A stretch of DNA of 64,000 nucleotides from JBMDXB01 sp048594975 (GCA_048594975.1 JBMDXQ010000158.1:1-64000), one strand, 5' to 3'. Positions 17,542-26,874 are shown, counted from the first letter of the stretch. Made by a program: numbers and translations. Notes: generated from the sequence alone by a model not told the origin.

Positions 17542-20500
17542 ATGAGCGGAGGAATCGTGCGCAGGATGGCATTCTGCGCACTGGCAGTGCTCGTGGCGGC
17601 GCCCGCCGCCGCGCAGACGGTCACGGGTGAGATCCGCGGCACCGTCCGGGACAGTTCCGGCGGCGTGCTGCCGGGCGTGAACGTCACGGTGACCGCGCTC
17701 AACACGGGACTCAAGCGCACGGACGTGACCGGTCCGGAAGGCATCTACGTCTTTCCGAACCTGCCCATCGGCAAGTACACCGTCGTCGCGGAGCTCGAGG
17801 GCTTCAGCCGGGCCGAGAAGACCGGCTTCGACCTGGCGGCCGACGGCCGCATCACCGCGGACCTGACGATGGCGGTCGGCGCGCTGACCGAAACCGTCAC
17901 CGTCGAGGGCGCGCGCGGCGACGTGGTCAACAAGACGTCCGGCGAACTCGCGCGCGTCGTCGACGGCGAGACCGTCCGCTCGCTGGCGCTCTCCGGTCGC
18001 AACTACCTGGAGCTGACCACGCTGGTGCCCGGCGCGATCACCACCGACGACGACCAGATGGCGGTGACCACCGGCCTGGGCACGGGCGGGACGTTCATCA
18101 ACGGCAACCGCGGCAACAGCAACAACCTGACGGTGGACGGCGGGTTCAACCTCGACTCGGGGTCGAACGCGAGCATGATCAACAACGTCGGCATCGACTT
18201 CATCGAGCAGGTCGCGATCCAGACGTCGAACTTCGCCGCCGACAAGGGACGCAATTCGGGCGCGTCGGTGAACGTCGTCACCCGCAGCGGCACGAACCGG
18301 TTCAGCGGCAGCGTGTTCGAGACCTTCCGCGACGAGTCGCTGCACTCGCCCAACTTCTTCGCGCCGAAGGACGAGCAGGGCAAGGCGATCAAGGCGAAGG
18401 AGGACTTCAACGATTACGGCGGCGGCATCGGCGGGCCGATCGTGCGCAACAAGCTGTTCTTCTTTACCGGCGTGGAATTCAAATCGCTCGATCGTCAGGA
18501 GTCGCCGACGCGCCGCACGCTGCCGACCAGCGCCGAGCTGCGCGGCGACTTCTCGGCGCGCATCAACGGTGCCGACGGCGTCGCCGGGACCGCCGACGAC
18601 AACGGGGTTGCCGACCGGCTCGTCCACCCCATCACGCGGGAGCCGTTCCCCGGCAACGTGATCCCGGAGAGCCTGTTCACGACCGATGGTCGGGCGATTG
18701 CCAGGGTGTTCGAGCGGATGATCGGGATGGCGACCGTGTACTCTGACGCGCCCACGGCCAACAATGCGACCTACCAGCTCGACTTCCCGTTCGACTGGCG
18801 GCAGGACCTGGTTCGCATCGATTACCGGCCGAACGCGAGCCATTCGTACTATCTGCGCTACCTGCACGACATGTACGATCTGATCCAGCCGCGCGGCACG
18901 TTCATCGATGCGCCGCTGCCGACGATTCCAACCAACCGCGTCCGTCCGGGCTACGGCATTCAGCTGGCGCACACCTGGATCGTCAGCCACAACCTGTTCA
19001 ACGACTTCAAGATCACGACGTCCTGGAACAGCCAGCGCATCCCGCCCGTCGGCGACGTGTGGAAGCGGGACACCTACGGCTTCCAGTTCCCGCAGGTGTT
19101 TACCAAGGGCCAGTACGACGAGGGCATCCCGAACGTGGCGTTCACCGGTACTGGCACGCCGGAGGATCTGGAGGGGCCGTCCGAATCGCTGCTGTCACCG
19201 ACCACCGACATCACGTTCACGGACAACCTGACGTGGATCAAGCACACCCATACGCTGCGCTCGGGCGTCGTCATCACCCGCAACCGCAAGGACCAGAACG
19301 GCCGGTTCCTGCACACGGGCCTTGTGAGCTTCAACGCGTCGGGGAATCCGAATTCGACCGGATACGCATTCGCCGACGCGCTGCTCGGCTACTTCCGGTC
19401 GTACTCCGAGGGGGGTGACGATCCGCTCGGCTTCTTCCGCTTCACACAGTACGCGGGCTATGTGTCGGATACCTGGCGGGCCCGGCCGAACCTGAGCCTC
19501 GAGATGGGGCTGCGCTACGAGTACTCCATGCCCATCTACACGCAGGGCAACAACATCTCGAACTTCGATCCGGCCTTGTACAACCCGGATCTCGCGATGG
19601 TGCTGAACCGGAACGGCAGCGTTGCGTCCGTGGGCGTCAATCGCTACACCGGGATGGTCAGCGGCGGCGACGGCGTGCCCGAGGATCAGCAGGAGCGCGT
19701 CACCATCGATCCCGAGGCGCAGGCGCTGATTCCCACCGGCGCGCCGCGCGGCCTGTACGAGACCTACCACCTGATCATGCCGCGGTTCAGCGCGGCGTAC
19801 ACCTACAACGAACGCTGGGTCGTGCGCGGCGGGATCGGCCTCTTCTACGACAAGCCGGAAGGCAACGTGATCTTCTCGCAGCTGAACGTGCCGCCGTTCG
19901 TGCCCAGCATCTCGGTAGAGAACGGCAACCTCGCCAACCCGCTCGCCGGGCAGTCGTCGGCAGCCGCGGTGCTCGGCGGGATCAACGCCATCGCCCCCGA
20001 CCTGGAGACGCCGCGGCAGCTGCAGTACAGCATCGGGGTCCAGCGCGAGCTGCCCTGGGGCCACTTCGCCGAGATCACCTACGTCGGCAACAAGGGCCGC
20101 GACCTGCTGTGGCAGCCGCAGATCAACAACCCCTCGTTCGAGGACGAGGTGAACAACCAGAAGCTGCCCAGCGCACTGCGGGCGAACACCAACTACCTGC
20201 GTCCGTACCAGGGGTACTCCTCGATCCGCCAGCGGCGCAGCGACGCGTTCTCCGACCACAACAGCGTGCAGTTCTACGTGAACAAGCGCCGCGGCGACAT
20301 CCGCTACGCGGTCAGCTACACGCTGGGGAAGACGACGGGGCTCGGCAGCGGCAACGGCGACAATCCGCTCGAGAACGAGGGATGGCGGCCGACGGACAAT
20401 TTCGACGTGTCGTACTTCGTCGGGCCGACGTCGTTCGACCGGCGCCACGCACTGGTCATCACGCCGACCTACACGCCGGCGTTCATGCGCAACCGCCGGG

Positions 20501-20946
20501 ACCTGCTCGGCTACATCCTCGGCGGCTGGGAGATCAGCGGGAAGATCCGCTGGCAGTCAGGCCAGTACCTGACGCCGGTGGACGGCGGCACGCTCATCGG
20601 CACCCGGCGCGCCGACTACACGGGTGCCCCGATCAGCATCGACGACCGCAACGAGGAGCGCTGGTTCAACACCGACGCGTTCGCGCGCCCGCCGGAGGAC
20701 CGGCGCGGCAACGCCACGGTGGGCATGATCGAAGGACCGCACTGGAAGCAGGCCGACGTCTCGCTGCGCAAGCTCTTCCGCATTTCGGACCTGAAGAGCA
20801 TCGAGCTGCGCGCCGACGTGTTCAACGTGTTCGACACGGTGAACTTCAACAACCCGAACGTCGACTTCGACGATGACGCCTATGGGACGATCTCGGGCGC
20901 CCGCATCCCGAGGCAGTCGCAGTTCAGCGTGAGGTTCACTTTCTAA
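17542..20946 (+). CDS. Oar-like TonB-dependent receptor 2
   Basis: This 1134-residue protein has a signal peptide (ending APAAAQ), a carboxypeptidase-regulatory domain (TGEIRGTVRDSSGGVLPGVN), a plug with RSLALSGRNYLELTTLVPG, and a barrel that ends RQSQFSVRFTF. The start has a strong AGGGGGGAC leader and lies 24 bases after the GH29 stop, so the two are co-transcribed. Together they form a uptake-and-cleavage pair for fucosylated material. The ligand is inferred only from neighbours. Confidence 0.85.
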   Translation: MSGGIVRRMAFCALAVLVAAPAAAQTVTGEIRGTVRDSSGGVLPGVNVTVTALNTGLKRTDVTGPEGIYVFPNLPIGKYTVVAELEGFSRAEKTGFDLAADGRITADLTMAVGALTETVTVEGARGDVVNKTSGELARVVDGETVRSLALSGRNYLELTTLVPGAITTDDDQMAVTTGLGTGGTFINGNRGNSNNLTVDGGFNLDSGSNASMINNVGIDFIEQVAIQTSNFAADKGRNSGASVNVVTRSGTNRFSGSVFETFRDESLHSPNFFAPKDEQGKAIKAKEDFNDYGGGIGGPIVRNKLFFFTGVEFKSLDRQESPTRRTLPTSAELRGDFSARINGADGVAGTADDNGVADRLVHPITREPFPGNVIPESLFTTDGRAIARVFERMIGMATVYSDAPTANNATYQLDFPFDWRQDLVRIDYRPNASHSYYLRYLHDMYDLIQPRGTFIDAPLPTIPTNRVRPGYGIQLAHTWIVSHNLFNDFKITTSWNSQRIPPVGDVWKRDTYGFQFPQVFTKGQYDEGIPNVAFTGTGTPEDLEGPSESLLSPTTDITFTDNLTWIKHTHTLRSGVVITRNRKDQNGRFLHTGLVSFNASGNPNSTGYAFADALLGYFRSYSEGGDDPLGFFRFTQYAGYVSDTWRARPNLSLEMGLRYEYSMPIYTQGNNISNFDPALYNPDLAMVLNRNGSVASVGVNRYTGMVSGGDGVPEDQQERVTIDPEAQALIPTGAPRGLYETYHLIMPRFSAAYTYNERWVVRGGIGLFYDKPEGNVIFSQLNVPPFVPSISVENGNLANPLAGQSSAAAVLGGINAIAPDLETPRQLQYSIGVQRELPWGHFAEITYVGNKGRDLLWQPQINNPSFEDEVNNQKLPSALRANTNYLRPYQGYSSIRQRRSDAFSDHNSVQFYVNKRRGDIRYAVSYTLGKTTGLGSGNGDNPLENEGWRPTDNFDVSYFVGPTSFDRRHALVITPTYTPAFMRNRRDLLGYILGGWEISGKIRWQSGQYLTPVDGGTLIGTRRADYTGAPISIDDRNEERWFNTDAFARPPEDRRGNATVGMIEGPHWKQADVSLRKLFRISDLKSIELRADVFNVFDTVNFNNPNVDFDDDAYGTISGARIPRQSQFSVRFTF

Positions 20947-21541
20947 TTGCGAATGACGGGCGGGGTCCTGGGGGATCCCGCTCGTTCTGCGTACCCGTCG
21001 ATTGCGGATCGTCGATTGCGGATCGTCGATTGACGGATTGGCGATTGTCGATTGCCGATTGCCGGATGTGATGGGTCGAATGCGGAATGCCGACTGGCGG
21101 TTGTCGATTGGCGGTATGGCGATCGCTACCGCGCCCCCCGCTTTCGGCGCGCGGCCCGTTCCGCTTCCGCTTGGCGCTCTGCTTGTTCCAGACGGTGTTG
21201 TGCGGTCTTGTGCGAGGCCACGAGAATGTCAGCTCGTTGGCTTCCGTGATGAGGGCGACGGCTTCGTGCCCGTCAGCCAGGCCCGCGTCGCGAAGCGCCT
21301 CCAGCCACCGTTTGGCTTCGTCCGCCTCCTCTGACGCGATACCAACCCTGTCGATGAACTGCCGCCGCGTCCGGGCCTTGCAGGCCGCGCCGTAGTTGCT
21401 GTCCACGCTCCCGGCGGCGTCGAGGAGCTGGCTGCTGATGCTGGCGGCTGAAGCATCCCGGGTGAGCGTTCGGGAAAAGCGAACGACACGGACGAAGAAC
21501 TCATGCGTTCGGTGCCTCAGTGCCTCGGCCCTCGGGTTCAT
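20936..21541 (-). CDS. Four-helix-bundle protein (23S rRNA IVP / Avd-like family) inside a repeat island
   Basis: The core, residues 1-125, matches the four-helix-bundle family: SSQLLDAAGSVDSNYGAAC and FIDRVGIASEEADEAKRWLE are the two signature helices, with the conserved Asn-Tyr-Ala/Arg and Glu-Glu-x-Asp-Glu pattern. Relatives are encoded in 23S rRNA intervening sequences and, as Avd, in diversity-generating retroelements; cellular function is unclear. The frame then runs on about 75 residues through the repeat words (HTANRQPPV, IRQSAIDNRQS), which do not look like protein, and overlaps the end of receptor 2 by 11 bases. The core probably ends functionally near 21160. Start at 21541 (MNPRAEALRHRTHEFF) is family-like. 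The gene lies between inverted repeat arms. Confidence 0.7.
   Translation of the reverse strand: MNPRAEALRHRTHEFFVRVVRFSRTLTRDASAASISSQLLDAAGSVDSNYGAACKARTRRQFIDRVGIASEEADEAKRWLEALRDAGLADGHEAVALITEANELTFSWPRTRPHNTVWNKQSAKRKRNGPRAESGGRGSDRHTANRQPPVGIPHSTHHIRQSAIDNRQSVNRRSAIDDPQSTGTQNERDPPGPRPSFAIRK
20997..21126. repeat. Left arm of inverted GATTG-word island
   Basis: Words of the type GATTGCGGATCGTC and GATTGGCGATTG repeat here. Positions 21000-21023 form a perfect 24-bp inverted match to 21773-21796, on the other side of the four-helix-bundle gene. Confidence 0.75.
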
Positions 21542-21704
21542 GCCCGAGAGCGACGCACACGCATCGCCAGTGAATTCTCCCCGCAATCTGGCGCCCGCCG
21601 CTGCGTTCGTCGCAGGAGTTGCTATCGCGTTGGACGGGGTTCGTAGCAGGAACTGCGGACCGTCGCCTGTCCCGACCAGCTCGTGGACGCCCCGACCGTC
21701 CGCC

Positions 21705-21806
21705 GATTCGCCAATCGCCAATCGCCAATCGTCAATCCGTCGATCGCCAATCGGCAATCGTCAATCCGTCAATCCGCAATCGACGATCCGCAATCCGCAA
21801 TCGACC
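21705..21806. repeat. Right arm of inverted CAATC-word island
   Basis: Words CGCCAATCGCCAATCGTCAATC and similar (CCAATC, CCGCAATC) run up to the apbE stop codon. They are the reverse complement of the words at 20997-21126, so the four-helix-bundle gene is enclosed by long inverted arms. Confidence 0.75.
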
Positions 21807-22793
21807 TCAGCTCGCCTCCAGTTTCGCTCCCGAGTACCGCCCGAACACCAGCGGCCGTTCCGGCGCGGACTCCTCGACGAGGACGACCAGCGTGTCGGCA
21901 TGCGATGCGCAGTACCGCTCCGCCAGCACCGGGCCCTCGATGAGCAGTGCGGTCGAGAGCGCGTCGGCGACGGTCGCCTCGCGGGTGACGACGCTGACCC
22001 CGAGGACGCCGGCCGCCGGCCAGCCGGTACGCGGGTCGAGGACGTGTCCGTAGCGCTTTCCCTCGATCTCGAAGTACTGCTCCCCGGCGCCGCTGCTGCC
22101 CACCGCGCCGTCGCGCAGCAGCACGCGCGCCACCCGCGCGCGCGCCCGCCGCGGGCGCAGGTCGATCGGCCAGCCCTCGTCCCGTCCGCCGATCGCCGCA
22201 ACGCTGCTCGAGCCGGCCGAGAGCAGCGCGCGGCGCACGCCGGCGGCGCGGAGCAGCGCCGCCATGCGGTCGATCGCGTAGCCCTTGCCGATGCTGCCGA
22301 AGTTCACCTCGACACCCGGATGGTCGAAGCGGACCGTCTCGCGGTCGATGTCGAGCGTCACCAGGCGCATCCCGACGCACGCCCGCGCCTGCGCAAGCGC
22401 GTCGGCGTCCGGCAACCGCCCCTCGCGGCGCAGGAACCCCCAGCAGCGGCTCAGCGGGCCGGACGTGACGTCGAACGCGCCGCCGGTCGCCTCGTAAAGC
22501 CGCTCGCTGGCCTGCAGCAGCTCGAACAGCTCGGGGCTGACGCGGACGTCCTCGTGGCCGGCGGCGCGATTGAGGTGCACGACCTCGCTCGTCTCGCGGA
22601 AGACCGTGAGCATCGCCTCCAGCCGGTCCACCTCGTCGAGCGCGCGCCGCGCCGCCGCGACGTCCTGCGCGTCATCGGACTCGAGCATCACCTCGAAGCG
22701 GCAGGCCATCGCGACGCGATGGACGCGCACCCACTGGTCGGCGTCGGTCTGGCGCCCGAAGTCGAAGGAGAGGAAGTTGCGGCGTGAGAACAT
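21807..22793 (-). CDS. apbE: FAD:protein FMN transferase (ApbE family)
   Basis: This 328-residue protein is of ApbE type, which moves FMN from FAD onto a threonine of target proteins such as Rnf/Nqr subunits or FMN-binding domains. The family pattern is visible: HRVAMACRFEVML at the start, LYEATGGAFDVTSGPL, DHPGVEVNFGSIGKGYAIDR (FAD site) and GKRYGHVLDPRTGWPA, with VADALSTALLI near the end. The start MFSRRNFLSF resembles a twin-arginine motif but no hydrophobic stretch follows, so export is doubtful. It lies 160 bases behind the fuconate dehydratase on the same strand and could be the last gene of the operon; no flavinylation target is seen here. Confidence 0.8.
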   Translation of the reverse strand: MFSRRNFLSFDFGRQTDADQWVRVHRVAMACRFEVMLESDDAQDVAAARRALDEVDRLEAMLTVFRETSEVVHLNRAAGHEDVRVSPELFELLQASERLYEATGGAFDVTSGPLSRCWGFLRREGRLPDADALAQARACVGMRLVTLDIDRETVRFDHPGVEVNFGSIGKGYAIDRMAALLRAAGVRRALLSAGSSSVAAIGGRDEGWPIDLRPRRARARVARVLLRDGAVGSSGAGEQYFEIEGKRYGHVLDPRTGWPAAGVLGVSVVTREATVADALSTALLIEGPVLAERYCASHADTLVVLVEESAPERPLVFGRYSGAKLEAS

Positions 22794-22799
22794 GCGCGT

Positions 22800-22953
22800 G
22801 CTGCTAAACGACCAGGTCAACGCCCAACTGCCAGCTCCCAGGCACCAGAAATTCCCACTCCCCGGGGTTGGCCTGAACGTTGTTGATTCGAGTCGGGAGT
22901 TCGATTCCCAGGGGACGATGGCCGTTGGTCGTTGGGAATTGTCCTGCGCGCCC
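22800..22953. repeat. Weak word-repeat spacer between apbE and the dehydratase
   Basis: Words such as CAACTGCCAGCTCCCAG and, further on, GGCCGTTGGTCGTTGGGAATT appear in roughly inverted form around a short middle. The pattern is looser than in the other islands. No promoter for apbE is evident. Confidence 0.35.
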
Positions 22954-24267
22954 TCAGTCCTTGGGTTCCCTTTTCCACACGTTACCATCAGGATAGCCGT
23001 AGGTTCGCCGTGAGGACTCCCGAATGGTGCTGCTGTAGCCGGGACGGGTCGGCGCGAGATAGCGGCCTCGGCGGATCACGCACGGGTCCTCGAAGTGCTC
23101 GTGCAGGTGGTCCACGTACTCGGTCACGCGATCGTCCATCCGGCCGGACACGGCGACGAAGTCGAACATCGACAAGTGCTGCACCAGCTCGCACAGCCCG
23201 ACGCCGCCGGCGTGCGGGCACAGCGCGACGCCGAATTTCGCCGCCATCAGGATCACCGCGAGGTTCTCGTTGACCCCGCCCAGGCGGCAGCTGTCGATCT
23301 GGCAGAAATCGATCGCCCCGGCCTGCAGCAGCTGCTTGAACATGATGCGGTTCTGGCAATGCTCTCCGGTCGCCACCCCGATCCCGAGCGGCCGCACCGC
23401 CTTCGCGATCGCCGCGTGCCCGAGCACGTCGTCCGGGCTCGTCGGCTCTTCGATCCACCAGAGGTTGAAGGGGGCAAGCTCCCGGACCCTGTCGATCGCT
23501 TCGCCGACGTCCCACCGCTGGTTGGCATCCGCCATCAGCTTCAGCCCAGGGCCGATCTCCTCGCGCACCAGCGCCATCCGGCGGGCATCCTCTTCAGGCG
23601 TTCCGCCCACCTTCACCTTGAAGTGCCGCCATCCGACATCGCGCGACTCGCGGCAGAGCAGGCGGACCTGCTCGTCGGCATAGCCCATCCACCCGACCGA
23701 GGTCGTGTAGGCGGGATAGCCATCCCGCAGCAGCTCCGCTTCCCGCGCCGCCTTGCCCACCGCCTGCCGGTCGAGGATCTCGATCGCTTCGTCCGGTGTG
23801 AGCGCGTCGGTGATGTAGCGGAAGTCGATGCACGAGACCAGCTGCCGCGGCGTCATGTCGGCGAGCAGCTTCCACAGCGGCTTGCCCGCCGCCTTGGCGT
23901 GGAGATCCCAGACGGCGTTGACCACCGCCGCCATCGACAGGTGGATGACCCCTTTCTCCGGCCCGAGCCATCGCAGCTGCGTGTCGCACGCGAGCGACCG
24001 CCAGAACCCCGCGAAGTCCGACGCGATCTCGTCGAGGCGGCGGCCGATGACGAGAGGGGCAAACGCGCGGATCGCCGCGACGCAGACCTCGGTACCGCGG
24101 CCGATGGTGAACGTGAAGCCGTGCCCTTCCAGGCCGCTGTCCGTCTTCAGCACGGCGTACGCCGCGGAGTAATCGGGATCGACGTGCATCGAATCCGATC
24201 CCGCCATGGTTCGAGATGTCGGAAAGCGGATATCGTATGCATCGAGAGCGCGAATGGTGAGTGGCAT
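22954..24267 (-). CDS. L-fuconate dehydratase (enolase superfamily, FucD/ENOSF1 type)
   Basis: This 437-residue enzyme would dehydrate L-fuconate to 2-keto-3-deoxy-L-fuconate. Enolase-superfamily residues are in place: bases K217 and K219 in FKVKVG, metal ligands D247 (MADANQ), E273/E274 (WIEEP) and E302 (GEHCQNR), and the base H352 (CPHAGGVGL). The spacing fits, from memory, the numbering of the characterised Xanthomonas L-fuconate dehydratase, whose length is also similar. The N-terminal SDSMHVDPDYSAAYAVL is typical of that subgroup. It lies behind the ABC transporter permease in the fucose operon. Activity on other acid sugars such as galactonate cannot be excluded. Confidence 0.92.
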   Translation of the reverse strand: MPLTIRALDAYDIRFPTSRTMAGSDSMHVDPDYSAAYAVLKTDSGLEGHGFTFTIGRGTEVCVAAIRAFAPLVIGRRLDEIASDFAGFWRSLACDTQLRWLGPEKGVIHLSMAAVVNAVWDLHAKAAGKPLWKLLADMTPRQLVSCIDFRYITDALTPDEAIEILDRQAVGKAAREAELLRDGYPAYTTSVGWMGYADEQVRLLCRESRDVGWRHFKVKVGGTPEEDARRMALVREEIGPGLKLMADANQRWDVGEAIDRVRELAPFNLWWIEEPTSPDDVLGHAAIAKAVRPLGIGVATGEHCQNRIMFKQLLQAGAIDFCQIDSCRLGGVNENLAVILMAAKFGVALCPHAGGVGLCELVQHLSMFDFVAVSGRMDDRVTEYVDHLHEHFEDPCVIRRGRYLAPTRPGYSSTIRESSRRTYGYPDGNVWKREPKD

Positions 24268-24279
24268 GTTTGTGCCTCG

Positions 24280-24378
24280 GACAGGAGCTCGAGGAGCTGG
24301 GAGCTAGGAGTTGAAAGCTGAAGCAGGGCCCCTGCACCCTTGCCCCCCTCGCTCCCCGCTCCTAACTCCTGGCTCCTG
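24280..24378. repeat. GGAGCT-word inverted island at the permease stop codon
   Basis: Words AGGAGCTGGGAGCTAGGAG at 24292-24311 are inverted at 24351-24378 (GCTCCTAACTCCTGGCTCCTG). The TAG stop and last codons of the ABC permease gene lie inside the right arm. The island separates the permease from the dehydratase within the operon. Confidence 0.6.
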
Positions 24379-25312
24379 TTCTCGATCGCAGTCTGTCCAG
24401 CGCCACGGCGCCGACGATGATCGCGCCGGTGATGATCTGCTGGACCCAGTTGGGCAGCCCTTTCTGCGAGCAGCCGATGCTGATGATCGTCATGATCGCG
24501 GCACCCATCAGCGTGCCGGCCGCCGTCCCGCGGCCGCCCAGCAGGCTGCCGCCGCCGATGATGACCGCCGCGATGATGTCGAGCTCCAGGCCGATCGCGA
24601 CGGTCGGGTCGCCCACCGACAGCTTCGAGAACTGCAGCAGCCCGGCCAGCCCACCGAACGCGCCGGCGAGCGTGTAGACGGCGACCTGCCGGCGCTCGAC
24701 CGGCACGCCGCACAGCCGCGCCATCCGCTCGTTCGATCCGATCGCGAAGATGTGCCGGCCGAAGCGCGTGTAGCCGAGCACGGCGGCGACGAGCAGCGCG
24801 AGCGCGATCAGCAGCCAGATGCCTCCCGGCACCAGGAACGATCCGCTCCCGGTGCGCAGCAGGTCGTTCAGCCACGTCGCCGGCGCCTCGAGGCGCCGTT
24901 CGTCGGCCAGACCCTTCGCCGCGCCGCGCACCACCAGCATCGTCCCCAGCGTGACGATGAACGGCACGACCCGCAGCGAGGTGATGAGGATGCCGTTGGC
25001 CAGGCCGCACAGCGCGGCGGCGGCGATGCCTCCGAGCGCAGCGCCGGCCGGCGAGACCTCCTGGCGGAGCAGCACCGCGATCGCGACGGTCGTGAGCGCG
25101 ATGATCGACCCGGCCGACAGGTCGATGCCGCCCGCCACGATCACCATCGTCATGCCCAGCGAGGCCATGCCGACGATGGCGGTCTGCCGCGCCATCAGCT
25201 CGAGGTTCGCGGGCGCGAAGAACTGCGGTCCGACCAGGACGCCGAAGATGAGCCCGACGAGCAGCAGGCCGGCCAGCGTCCCCGCCCGGTCGAGGAGCGA
25301 GCGCGCGGTCAT
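24362..25312 (-). CDS. Sugar ABC transporter permease, CUT2/RbsC type
   Basis: This 316-residue membrane protein has about nine to ten hydrophobic segments and the BPD_transp_2 pattern: GMASLGMTMVIVAGGIDLSAGS, GLANGILITSLRVVPFIVTLGTM and DIIAAVIIGGGSLLGGRG. It would form the channel of a ribose/xylose-type importer. The ATG overlaps the stop of the ATPase gene by four bases (ATGA). In this operon the likely cargo is L-fucose or a closely related deoxysugar. The last codons lie within a repeat island, so its very C-terminus may have drifted. Confidence 0.88.
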   Translation of the reverse strand: MTARSLLDRAGTLAGLLLVGLIFGVLVGPQFFAPANLELMARQTAIVGMASLGMTMVIVAGGIDLSAGSIIALTTVAIAVLLRQEVSPAGAALGGIAAAALCGLANGILITSLRVVPFIVTLGTMLVVRGAAKGLADERRLEAPATWLNDLLRTGSGSFLVPGGIWLLIALALLVAAVLGYTRFGRHIFAIGSNERMARLCGVPVERRQVAVYTLAGAFGGLAGLLQFSKLSVGDPTVAIGLELDIIAAVIIGGGSLLGGRGTAAGTLMGAAIMTIISIGCSQKGLPNWVQQIITGAIIVGAVALDRLRSRTGARS

Positions 25313-26874
25313 GCGGCGCCGTCCGTCCCGGTGGCGCCCGCCGCGCCCCCCATCGACGCGATGATCAGGTCGTGCTCGGTGAGGCCGCCGGTCGGCCGCG
25401 CCGGGCCGAGGCGCCCGCGCGACATGACGGCAACGCGATCGCAGAGCCCGAGCAGCTCGGGCAGATAGCTGCTCACCATCAGGATCGCGGGCCGCTTCGA
25501 CTCGCGTCGCTCGCTCGGGGCAGGGGACGCGACGAGCGCATCGATGAGCGCGTAGATCTGTGCCTTGCTGCCGACGTCGATCCCGCGCGTCGGCTCATCC
25601 AGAATGAGCACGTCCACGCCGTGGTGGAGCAGGCGTGCCAGGGCGAGCTTCTGCTGGTTGCCGCCCGACAGCTCGCCGGCCGGCTGCGCCGGCCCGGCAC
25701 AGCGGATGTCCAGACGATCGATCCAGTGCCGCGTCGCCGCCCGCTGGCGCAGCGGCGAGATGAGCCCGGAGCGCTCGAACGGGGCGAGGCGAGTGAGCGT
25801 GACGTTGTCGGCGACGCTCATGCCGAGTGCGAGTCCCTCCCCCTTGCGGTCCTCGCTCAGGTAGCCTGCGCCCTGCGCCCAGCGATCCCGCGGCGAGCCG
25901 CTGCCGGAGTACGTGCCGATGCGGATCCGGCCGCTGCGCACCGCCTCGAGGCCGAAGATCGCGCGCAACAGGCGCGTCCGTCCGGCGCCGACGAGCCCAG
26001 CGATCCCGAACACCTCCCCGCGGTGCAGCGTGAAGCTCGCCGAACCGGGCTGGAGATCCTGGACGTCGAGGATCGGCTCGCCCGGCTGACGACCCGAACG
26101 GGGAAAGAGCTCGTCGACGCGCCGGCCCACCATCATCGCCACGATCGCGTCGGCAGGCGCATCGATCGGGGCTTCGCCCGCATTCCGGCCGTCGCGCAGG
26201 ACGACGACGCGATCGGCGACTTCCCGGACCTCCTCGAGGAAGTGCGAGATGTAGACGACGGCGTGACCCTGGGCCTTGAGACGACGAACCAGCGCGAACA
26301 GCCGCCGGACGTCGTCGCGTCCCAGGCTGCTCGTCGGTTCGTCGAGGACCAGCACGCGGCAGCCGACCGCGAGCGCTCGCGCGATCTCGACCAGTTGCTG
26401 TGCGGCGACGGAGAGCGACCCGACCTTCGTGCCCGGGTCGATGTCGTCGTGCCCGAGTTCGGCGAGTGCGGCGGCGGCCCGCCTGCGCATTTCCCCCCAA
26501 TCGAGCACCGCGCCGCGCAGCGGCTCCGCACCGAGCAGGATGTTCTCCATCACCGAGAGATCCGGCGCGAGCGAGAGCTCCTGGTAAATCATCGCGACGC
26601 CGGCGCGCCGCGCCTCGAGCGGGCCGCGCGGTGCATACCGGCGGCCGTCGACGGTCATCGATCCGGCGTCCGGCGCAAGCGCCCCGGCGAGAATCGCCAT
26701 GAGCGTGCTCTTGCCCGCACCGTTCTGTCCGACGAGCGCGCAGATCTCGCCGGCGCGGACCGACAGATCGACGCCGTCGAGCGCCACGGTGGCGCCGAAC
26801 GCCTTGCGGATGCCGCGCATCTCGAAGCGCCCGGCGTCGGCCGGCTCAGGGCGGGTGGCGATCACTTGAGCCAT
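25309..26874 (-). CDS. Sugar ABC transporter ATP-binding protein, CUT2/RbsA type
   Basis: This 521-residue protein carries two ABC domains, as in RbsA. The first has a full Walker A (GQNGAGKST, about residues 54-62) and Walker B (VLVLDEPTSSL). The second has the degenerate Walker A GLVGAGRTR, the signature LSGGNQQK and ILDEPTRGID, as usual for this class. It would power the importer formed with the adjacent permease and binding protein. The ATG at 26874 overlaps the binding-protein gene by 13 bases; an alternative start at the internal Met before RGIRKAFG (about 26820) is possible. Confidence 0.9.
   Translation of the reverse strand: MAQVIATRPEPADAGRFEMRGIRKAFGATVALDGVDLSVRAGEICALVGQNGAGKSTLMAILAGALAPDAGSMTVDGRRYAPRGPLEARRAGVAMIYQELSLAPDLSVMENILLGAEPLRGAVLDWGEMRRRAAAALAELGHDDIDPGTKVGSLSVAAQQLVEIARALAVGCRVLVLDEPTSSLGRDDVRRLFALVRRLKAQGHAVVYISHFLEEVREVADRVVVLRDGRNAGEAPIDAPADAIVAMMVGRRVDELFPRSGRQPGEPILDVQDLQPGSASFTLHRGEVFGIAGLVGAGRTRLLRAIFGLEAVRSGRIRIGTYSGSGSPRDRWAQGAGYLSEDRKGEGLALGMSVADNVTLTRLAPFERSGLISPLRQRAATRHWIDRLDIRCAGPAQPAGELSGGNQQKLALARLLHHGVDVLILDEPTRGIDVGSKAQIYALIDALVASPAPSERRESKRPAILMVSSYLPELLGLCDRVAVMSRGRLGPARPTGGLTEHDLIIASMGGAAGATGTDGAA

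Noticed and set aside
20936..21806. Diversity-generating retroelement, because the four-helix-bundle protein resembles Avd
   Set aside because: No reverse transcriptase gene, template repeat or variable C-type-lectin target with matching repeat was found in the window.
20936..21806. 23S rRNA intervening sequence
   Set aside because: No rRNA sequence surrounds the element; both neighbours are protein genes.
22764..22793. Twin-arginine export of ApbE based on SRRNFL
   Set aside because: No hydrophobic stretch follows the motif, which is needed for a Tat signal.
22885..22925. GTTCGATTCCC-like sequence suggesting a tRNA T-arm
   Set aside because: The stem on either side of TTCGATT does not pair over five bases and no acceptor, D or anticodon arm can be built around it. 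It belongs to the loose word repeats there.
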